Source: Chloroflexi bacterium RBG_16_64_32 (GTDB taxonomy: Bacteria > Chloroflexota > Dehalococcoidia > SM23-28-2 > RBG-16-64-32). Taken from it: 9,777 bases of DNA. The translations under genes and the position numbers were made by a program. Under the pieces are notes generated by a model. It was not told the origin of the DNA. It saw only the letters and a list, made by a program, of their open reading frames with translations, and did no database searches. The stretch lies in the NCBI GenBank assembly GCA_001795235.1, contig MGNZ01000035.1, forward strand, positions 2,659-12,435. Direction: 5' to 3'. Shown in pieces: positions 1-4,579 of the stretch (position 1 is the first letter of the stretch; every line of letters begins with the position of its first letter).

Positions 1-187
1 CCGGGAGCGGCCTGCGGTGGCCTATTTCTGGCCTCACTCGTGCTCGCAAGGGCGAGTGAGTGATAAACTTCACTACGGGTGGACAGCCATGAACAACCAT
101 CCCCGCACTGACATGGCAGCCATCAAGATTGGAGCCGTATCCATGATCGCGCCCTATTTCCGCCAGCCGATCTGCGTCCAGCCATGA
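1..187 (+). other. Left-edge region with open frame overlapping the next gene
   Basis: All three forward frames enter open from the left edge, so a partial upstream gene is possible but cannot be identified. One frame (from base 2) stays open to a TGA at 185-187, overlapping the ATG of the next gene (184-186) as ATGA, the usual geometry of translational coupling. Its 61 codons give no recognisable domain. Another frame (from base 1) ends at TGA 61-63 with a short hydrophobic tail (FLASLVLARASE) that could be the end of a membrane protein; the third stops at 57-59. No convincing Shine-Dalgarno precedes the ATG at 184, which mildly favours coupling. Which frame is real cannot be decided here. 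Confidence 0.3.
33..60. repeat. 8-bp inverted repeat (hairpin)
   Basis: CTCACTCG at 33-40 is perfectly complementary to CGAGTGAG at 53-60, with a 12-base loop. It sits immediately before in-frame stops of two of the open frames (57-59 and 61-63), so it could be a transcript-end hairpin of an upstream gene. No T-run follows, so it is not a classical intrinsic terminator. Confidence 0.4.
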
Positions 188-1107
188 GGCCAGCACTACT
201 TGCGCTTGGCTTGGTGTTAGTCGCGGCGATGGGATGGGCCGGGCCGCAGGCGGTGCCTGTTGCCGGCGCCCAAGAGAGCCCTCGCCTAGCGAGCCTGAAG
301 ATCGGCGTCTGGCCCGAGTTTGACCGCCCGGCGGCGGCCCTTGTCATCCTTAGCGGCGAGCTGGCCGAGGGTGTCACCCTGCCGGCCACGATAGCCCTTC
401 GCGTCCCGGCCTCCTCAGGCGGGCCCGTGGCGGTCGCCACTGCGGCGTCGCTTGGCGGTTCCCTCCTCAACCGAGATTACGAGGTAACCGACGCCGAGGA
501 CTCCCTCCTGATAAGTTTCAGCACCCCGGACCCTGTGCTCCAGATAGAGTTCTACGACCCGCTGAGTATCGACGAGGGAGCCCGGTCCTACACGTACGTA
601 TGGCCGGGAGACCTCGCGGTTGACCAGTTGACGGTCGAGGTCCAGGAGCCTGTGGGCGCGACTGCACTGACTGTTGAACCGGCACTTGGAGTCGGCGCCC
701 TGGGCCAGGATCGGCTCGTCTATCGCACCGCCCAGATGGGTCCGTTCGAGGCCGATAAGACGCTCACGGTGGAAGTGGGCTACGCCAAGACCGACCCCCG
801 CACCTCTCTGGAGATTCTCAGCCCAGGGGAGGGAGATTCGGGCGACGGAGTTCCGGTCTGGCTGATAATCGTGGCGGCGGTCGCGGCGCTTGCGGTCGTG
901 GTGGGAGCAGTCGTCTATTGGCGGCGCCAGGGCCGGCCAGCCGCCGCTCCCGCGGGGCCAACGCCAGGGGCGAGGCGCGGAGGCCGGGGCGCCTCTGGGT
1001 CGGCAAAAGGCGCTACCGCAAAGGCCTTCTGCACGCAGTGCGGTGATCAGCTCCGTTCGGAGGACCGCTTCTGCTCCCAGTGCGGCGCCGGGACGCGAGG
1101 AGGATAG
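184..1107 (+). CDS. Membrane-anchored extracytoplasmic protein with C-terminal zinc ribbon
   Basis: The 307-residue product begins with a signal peptide: a hydrophobic core at about residues 4-19 and a plausible cleavage site after A-G-A at 27-29. Residues 30-222 form an extracytoplasmic domain rich in beta-type sequence, with aromatic motifs such as VWPEFDRP near 42-49. One transmembrane helix follows (about 224-246), capped by W-R-R-Q at 246-249, which fits an outside-N, inside-C topology. A low-complexity Gly/Ala/Arg/Pro linker (250-280) leads to a zinc ribbon with Cys283, Cys286, Cys297 and Cys300 (CTQC ... CSQC). The ribbon is a common module in bacterial membrane proteins, and nothing in the sequence assigns a substrate or pathway. 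A role in sensing, or in tethering a partner at the inner membrane face, is only inference. The ATG at 184 is chosen because it gives an intact signal peptide; it has no good Shine-Dalgarno and overlaps an upstream stop. The gene is convergent with the hydrolase gene. Confidence 0.85.
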   Translation: MRPALLALGLVLVAAMGWAGPQAVPVAGAQESPRLASLKIGVWPEFDRPAAALVILSGELAEGVTLPATIALRVPASSGGPVAVATAASLGGSLLNRDYEVTDAEDSLLISFSTPDPVLQIEFYDPLSIDEGARSYTYVWPGDLAVDQLTVEVQEPVGATALTVEPALGVGALGQDRLVYRTAQMGPFEADKTLTVEVGYAKTDPRTSLEILSPGEGDSGDGVPVWLIIVAAVAALAVVVGAVVYWRRQGRPAAAPAGPTPGARRGGRGASGSAKGATAKAFCTQCGDQLRSEDRFCSQCGAGTRGG

Positions 1108-1307
1108 CGACCGCCACTGATTGGCGATCCGTATCGCCCGGGGGCGGCCTTCCTCAGAATGAGTTCATCTTCTCTCCAACAGTGGGTGCCTGGGGCACCA
1201 CATGTGGGGGCGCGGAGCAGCCTGGCATCCGCCTGGCGACAACTGCCTGCAACTGGTGACGCTATTGAAGGCGGGCTCGTGGACTGGACGGCAGCCCATG
1301 CCGGCGC
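1108..1307. other. Convergent intergenic region with two short hairpins
   Basis: This 200-base stretch between two convergent genes holds no convincing reading frame. A perfect 6-bp stem with tetraloop (GGCGAT-CCGT-ATCGCC, 1123-1138) lies 15 bases after the stop of the zinc-ribbon gene. A second perfect 6-bp stem (GGTGCC-TGG-GGCACC) lies at 1185-1199. Neither has a T-tract on either strand, so Rho-dependent ending or RNA-end protection is as likely as intrinsic termination. A third, 5-bp stem (GGCGC/GCGCC, 1303-1317) overlaps the end of the reverse-strand hydrolase gene. Confidence 0.5.
1123..1138 (+). terminator. Possible transcript-end hairpin after the zinc-ribbon gene
   Basis: Perfect 6-bp GC-rich stem with a 4-base loop, 15 bases past the stop codon. 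The sequence after the stem is G-rich rather than T-rich, so a true intrinsic terminator is doubtful. Confidence 0.3.
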
Positions 1308-2258
1308 CTACAGCGCCTTGAGGAACTCGATCAGCGCGGAGTTCACCTCGGCGGGGCGCTCCTGCTGCGTCCAGTGACCGCATGCAGGGAGGATCACCAC
1401 GTTCCGCAGGTTGGGCACGCTGGCCTTCATCGCATCAGTGCCGGTGAACCGGAGCACGCCGTCGCGCTCGCCCGCGACAAACAGCGCAGGCTGCTGCACC
1501 GTAGCGCCGGCCAGGTGTGCCGATTGCTCCCAGTCGCGATCCATGTTGCGGTAGCGGTTGAGGCCACCGCGAAAGCCGGTACGCTCGAACTCAGCGGTGT
1601 AGCAGTCGATATCCGCCTCCGTGAGCCAGGGTGGAAGCCGTTCGGGATCCCGCATCTCGTCGAGCAGTTTCGCGTCCTTAGGCCTCTGTGCCTGCCACGC
1701 GCTGCGCGGTGCGTCCCCCGAGGCGTCGTACAGCATAAGGCGCATCGACCTTCGGACGTCGGCCTCTAGCTCCGCCTCTGCTAGGCCGGGCTCCTGAAAG
1801 TAGAGCATGTAGAAGAATCTGTCTTGAAACAGTCGCTTCATGAGCTGGGTCGGGGGCGCGGGCGGGCGCGGCGTGTAGGGCACGCTGAGGGCAGCGACGG
1901 CCGGGAACCGTTCCGGGTGGAGGAGCGCGCCGTGCCATGCCATCGGGGCGCCCCAGTCGTGGCCTACGATAACGGCCGATTCTTCCCCCAGTGCGTCGAG
2001 CACGCCGACAGCGTCGGCAACGTGGTCCAGCATCGTGTAGCTGTCGATCGCTTCGGGCGCGTCCGTGCCACCGTAGCCTCGGACGTCCGGCGCGACGGCG
2101 CGGTATCCGGCAGCGGCGAGCGCCGGGAGCTGGTGGCGCCAGGAGTACCAGAGCTCTGGAAATCCGTGCAGGAGCAGGACTAGAGGGCCTTCGCCCGCCT
2201 CCGCGATGCGCATGTGGATGCCGTTCGTCTCGATGGTTCGGTGGGTGATCTCAGACAA
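1308..2258 (-). CDS. Alpha/beta hydrolase, epoxide-hydrolase-like
   Basis: A 316-residue cytoplasmic alpha/beta-hydrolase whose motifs match soluble epoxide hydrolases, which add water to epoxides through a covalent ester intermediate. Seen in the sequence: the oxyanion motif HGFPE (31-35), nucleophile Asp101 in GHDWG (99-103), acid Asp266 in AGERDG, and catalytic His295 in CGHWTQ. The two lid tyrosines that activate the epoxide oxygen are likely Tyr153 (LYFQEPG) and Tyr236 (NRYRNMD). Asp at the nucleophile position plus both Tyr argue against an esterase or lipase. Haloalkane dehalogenases share the Asp nucleophile but lack these lid tyrosines. Length is normal and there is no signal peptide. 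The start is TTG (2258-2256): GAGAGG lies 4 bases upstream, and the first internal Met (residue 16) would remove the first beta strand. It lies 54 bases downstream of the PAC2 gene on the same strand, so co-transcription is plausible. The natural substrate cannot be read from the sequence. Confidence 0.9.
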   Translation of the reverse strand: MSEITHRTIETNGIHMRIAEAGEGPLVLLLHGFPELWYSWRHQLPALAAAGYRAVAPDVRGYGGTDAPEAIDSYTMLDHVADAVGVLDALGEESAVIVGHDWGAPMAWHGALLHPERFPAVAALSVPYTPRPPAPPTQLMKRLFQDRFFYMLYFQEPGLAEAELEADVRRSMRLMLYDASGDAPRSAWQAQRPKDAKLLDEMRDPERLPPWLTEADIDCYTAEFERTGFRGGLNRYRNMDRDWEQSAHLAGATVQQPALFVAGERDGVLRFTGTDAMKASVPNLRNVVILPACGHWTQQERPAEVNSALIEFLKAL

Positions 2259-2262
2259 GGCG

Positions 2263-2268
2263 CCTCTC
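2263..2268 (-). promoter_or_regulatory. Ribosome binding site supporting the TTG start
   Basis: On the reverse strand GAGAGG lies 4 bases before the TTG at 2258-2256. Spacing is slightly short, but no other start in this frame keeps the N-terminal strand of the hydrolase fold. Confidence 0.5.
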
Positions 2269-2276
2269 TTCCCGTT

Positions 2277-2303
2277 AGTCCCCGAGGGTTGTGTAGGGGG
2301 ACT
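2277..2303 (-). repeat. 7-bp hairpin between the PAC2 and hydrolase genes
   Basis: AGTCCCC (2277-2283) pairs perfectly with GGGGACT (2297-2303) across a 13-base loop. It begins about 10 bases after the PAC2 stop and ends just before the hydrolase ribosome binding site. No T-run follows on the reverse strand. It could be a leaky terminator or an RNA-processing or stability element that sets the ratio of the two products; this role is inferred. Confidence 0.4.
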
Positions 2304-2312
2304 GGCGCTGTG

Positions 2313-3191
2313 CTAGCTGTCTCTCCTCTGCCGGCGTAAGAAGTCCTCCAGGTCGGTGATGATTTCGCCGGACGGGGGTAGGTCTGCCGCGCCGGCCTCG
2401 CTGACACCCGAATCGATGCGCCGCTCAAGTTCGGCCACGTACGCCTTCATTTCTTCGTTGCCCGCGAGCGCTTCGTCCACCTGGTCGGTGAACGCCTGGC
2501 TCATCGCGGCAAGGCTTGACGCGTCCGCGCCGAAGTCGAACAGCTTGTCCAAAACCTCCAGGAGTGCGAGCGCGCCGGTGGGGTTCACGGCGTTGCTAAG
2601 GTACGCCGGCAGGCCGGCCCACAGGCTGGCCGCCGGCAGCTCGGCGTCCCTGAACACGTTGTGGACGGTGCCGACTATTCCGGTTGGCCCCTCGTAGCGG
2701 GTGCGTGTGATGGCCAACTGCTCGAGACGTTGCTGGAGATCGTCCTCGGTGGCGAAGCCGGTGATTGGAGCTCGCCGGGTGTGCGTCGTCGCAGCGACGA
2801 GCGCACCAAGGGTCATGAGCCGGGAGCCATCGAGGCGCCGGAATAGGTCGAGCACCGTTTGGGTGAAGGCTCGCCACTTGAGGTGGGGCTCGGTTCCCAG
2901 GAACAGGACGACATCGGAATCGGCATCGCTGCGACGGTGGTAGAAGAAGCGGTTCGGCGGCCACTTCAGGTCTCGCAGGCCCTCCTCCGTGACGCGGATG
3001 GTAGGCCGGGCAACGGTGAAGTCAAAGAACTCCTCGGGATCGATCGCCGCGAACGGTCGAGCGGACCAGTTATCGATGAGCTGGCGGACGGCCAGTGTAG
3101 CCGCCTCGCCGGCGTCGTTCCAGCCGCGAAAGGCGGCTACAAAGGCGGGTCGCCGCAGCGCGGGAAGCTCATCCAGCTTTAGGTAGTCCAC
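2313..3191 (-). CDS. PAC2 family protein (proteasome assembly chaperone-like)
   Basis: A 292-residue protein of the PAC2 family, named after a eukaryotic proteasome assembly chaperone and found in archaea and several bacterial phyla. Its bacterial role is poorly defined, and no proteasome gene lies in this window. Family signatures are visible in order: FRGWNDAGEAA (21-31), a hydrophobic strand before GTEP (99-102), GALVAATTHTR (129-139), YEGPTGIVG (166-174) and SLWAGLPAYLSNAVNP (189-204). A C-terminal helical, charged tail (about 235-292) carries an EDFLRRQRR end. There is no signal peptide or membrane segment, so it is cytosolic. The start is GTG (3191-3189): an in-frame stop lies 9-12 bases upstream, and AGGTGA sits 9 bases before it, so no longer start exists. 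It is the first gene of a two-gene reverse unit and is divergent from the nurA-herA-sbcD-sbcC operon. Confidence 0.9.
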   Translation of the reverse strand: MDYLKLDELPALRRPAFVAAFRGWNDAGEAATLAVRQLIDNWSARPFAAIDPEEFFDFTVARPTIRVTEEGLRDLKWPPNRFFYHRRSDADSDVVLFLGTEPHLKWRAFTQTVLDLFRRLDGSRLMTLGALVAATTHTRRAPITGFATEDDLQQRLEQLAITRTRYEGPTGIVGTVHNVFRDAELPAASLWAGLPAYLSNAVNPTGALALLEVLDKLFDFGADASSLAAMSQAFTDQVDEALAGNEEMKAYVAELERRIDSGVSEAGAADLPPSGEIITDLEDFLRRQRRDS

Positions 3192-3200
3192 GGCTTCATC

Positions 3201-3206
3201 TCACCT
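3201..3206 (-). promoter_or_regulatory. Ribosome binding site fixing the GTG start of the PAC2 gene
   Basis: AGGTGA on the reverse strand is 9 bases before GTG 3191-3189. With an in-frame TGA just upstream of that GTG, this is the only sensible start. Confidence 0.6.
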
Positions 3207-3213
3207 GCATGAC

Positions 3214-3237
3214 CTGGTCAGCCTGATTATAGACCAG
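3214..3237. promoter_or_regulatory. Inverted repeat flanking the reverse -10 box (possible operator)
   Basis: CTGGTC (3214-3219) and GACCAG (3232-3237) form a perfect 6-bp inverted repeat with a 12-base centre that contains the whole reverse-strand TATAAT. Its position over the -10 region is what a repressor operator would show. It could also be a chance palindrome or a 5'-leader stem. Confidence 0.35.
3226..3231 (-). promoter_or_regulatory. Reverse-strand -10 box (TATAAT) for the PAC2-hydrolase unit
   Basis: A perfect TATAAT on the reverse strand predicts a transcript start near 3219 and a leader of about 28 bases carrying the AGGTGA site of the PAC2 gene. No good -35 is seen at the usual distance; the reverse-strand hexamer at about 3254-3249 is GC-rich. 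An activator or a weak -35 is possible. Confidence 0.5.
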
Positions 3238-3383
3238 CGGCGGCCCGGGGACGCGCAGCCCAGCGGCTTGTTCAAGGGAAACCGGTCGATCACAAGGATC
3301 GCTTGGGGCAGAGCCCCGAAGACAGGAGGGGTCGCCGGGCGTCCCGGGGCGCCGCGATTCGGAGATCGAACGCGGCCGACCAA

Positions 3384-3389
3384 TATAAT
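3384..3389 (+). promoter_or_regulatory. Forward -10 box (TATAAT) for the end-resection operon
   Basis: A perfect TATAAT predicts a transcript start near 3395-3397. The -35 is poor: the best hexamer, TTCGGA at 3358-3363, is 20 bases away. The predicted transcript start falls on the earliest possible nurA start (TTG 3395), which argues for a downstream ATG as the real start. Confidence 0.5.
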
Positions 3390-3421
3390 GCCTGTTGATT
3401 CCCCCTCCTCCGAGGCTTATG

Positions 3422-4570
3422 ATGCTGGAAACATCTGTTCTCCGGCAGGCCCCCGCATGCCTAAGTCCGGCCACGGTATGGGCGGCCACCAGAGCAGCAT
3501 TGCGAACCGATGTCATGACCGCTAGGCGTTTACGACAGCTGGCCCAGGCCTACCGGGTGCGCGCCATTGATGACGCCCCCTTCACTCCCCTTCCCCTCGC
3601 TGACCAGGCGCTGGAGGAAGACGAGGCGGCACTCAAGGCGCGAATGAGACAGCTTTCCTACGAAGTTCCGGCCGGCGAATGGCGACCTATCCCGTGTCTG
3701 GGGGAGCCCGTCAGTCAGCCGCGTCGCTTCATCGACGGCAGCGTGTTCTCGCGCACAGTAGCCGTGTTCACCGTTGAAGGGCGCCGCCGCCCGGCGGTGC
3801 TGGCCTGCGTCGGAGCGCTGGCGCTGGAACTGGATGGCCGCAGGCTAGTGCGCTCGTCCGGCAGCCTCCGTTTGGAGACAGTGCTTTGCCTGCTGAGCAA
3901 CGGCATACCGCCGGAAGACCTGCAGGCGCTAAGCGATGGCCTGGAGGCGGTGGGCATCCGGCTGGTAGCATCAGAGACTACGGAATTGACGGCGGACTTC
4001 GACGTGCTGCGCCGGCGCTGCTGGGACATGGCGAAGCAGCGAATGGAAGACGAAGAGCGGGCGGTCCTTCTCCAGGCCCCAGAGGTTCCTGCGGTGGTCG
4101 ACGGGCTGCTGGAGCGCAGGCTCACGACCGTCGCCTCGCAGGAGATGCCGGTGATCGGCATGGTGAAGCGGCAGATGCGTCGCTACCTTCCGGAGTCGCA
4201 CATCAACCTTCTGTACGAGCTCCGGCCCGGCGAGCGGACACCCGCCTTCTTGTTGGAGACGGAACATGCCTTCATCGTCAGTTGGTACGTGCGGCTCTCG
4301 GCAGCGGACACGCTCTCTCCCGGCTACGGGGTTGTCCGTCTTACGGCGCCGCGTGAGTATCTGGAGCGACGCTTCCCGCGTCGAGCAGAGCGCTGGGCGG
4401 AGATTTCGGCCGTCTCACATTGGCTGCATGGCCTGCGACACCGAGAGCAGAGCTACGCCCGCGCCGGGATCTCCCTGGAACCGATCGTGCGGGTTGAGGA
4501 CGAGCTTCACGCGCTCCTTCCCGCCGTTGGGCGGGAGGCGGCCAAGCTGCATCGGGCCTTGGGAGTTTAG
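3422..4570 (+). CDS. nurA: NurA-family 5'-3' nuclease (divergent)
   Basis: A product of about 382 residues matching the NurA nuclease fold and lying directly before a HerA-like ATPase. NurA is a dimeric, Mn-dependent nuclease that HerA drives along DNA ends during resection. Numbering from ATG 3422: the first metal-binding Asp is in FIDGS (Asp105). A helix near 203-215 (WDMAKQRMEDEER) supplies the probable catalytic Glu211, 16 residues before the second Asp (Asp227, in VVDGLL). A lysine in the GMVKRQMRR segment (Lys249) sits where the family's conserved Lys lies, followed by the SWYVRL and YGVVRLTAP strands. The usual GYP-type C-terminal motif reads L-E-P-I-V-R (about 352-357), so the conserved Tyr may be missing. 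Possible starts are TTG 3395, ATG 3419, ATG 3422 and ATG 3515. GAGG at 3412-3415 is 6 bases before 3422, and the TATAAT at 3384 makes TTG 3395 unlikely. Identification rests on motifs and context. Confidence 0.75.
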   Translation: MLETSVLRQAPACLSPATVWAATRAALRTDVMTARRLRQLAQAYRVRAIDDAPFTPLPLADQALEEDEAALKARMRQLSYEVPAGEWRPIPCLGEPVSQPRRFIDGSVFSRTVAVFTVEGRRRPAVLACVGALALELDGRRLVRSSGSLRLETVLCLLSNGIPPEDLQALSDGLEAVGIRLVASETTELTADFDVLRRRCWDMAKQRMEDEERAVLLQAPEVPAVVDGLLERRLTTVASQEMPVIGMVKRQMRRYLPESHINLLYELRPGERTPAFLLETEHAFIVSWYVRLSAADTLSPGYGVVRLTAPREYLERRFPRRAERWAEISAVSHWLHGLRHREQSYARAGISLEPIVRVEDELHALLPAVGREAAKLHRALGV

Positions 4571-4574
4571 GAGG
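4569..4574 (+). promoter_or_regulatory. Ribosome binding site of the herA-like gene, overlapping the nurA stop
   Basis: A perfect AGGAGG overlaps the last two bases of the nurA TAG (4568-4570) and is 5 bases before the ATG at 4580. This suggests the two subunits are translated together. Confidence 0.8.
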
Positions 4575-4579
4575 CAGGC

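Larger units (their letters stand above)
3192..3421. other. Divergent intergenic control region
   Basis: About 230 bases separate the reverse PAC2 unit from the forward operon. Apart from the two TATAAT boxes and the 6-bp inverted repeat, the middle (about 3240-3380) is very GC-rich and holds several short G/C runs without a convincing gene or RNA. The two predicted transcription starts point away from each other about 175 bases apart. Confidence 0.5.

Noticed and set aside
1159..1383. Small forward and reverse frames (about 72 codons) in the convergent intergenic region
   Set aside because: They overlap the end of the hydrolase gene, lack ribosome sites and have unremarkable composition.
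1308..2258. Hydrolase as a haloalkane dehalogenase
   Set aside because: The Asp nucleophile is shared, but the paired lid tyrosines (YFQEPG and NRYRNMD contexts) are those of epoxide hydrolases.
3196..3525. Short frames on both strands in the divergent promoter region
   Set aside because: They run through the predicted promoters and into real genes, and encode Arg/Pro/Gly-rich sequence typical of GC-rich non-coding DNA.
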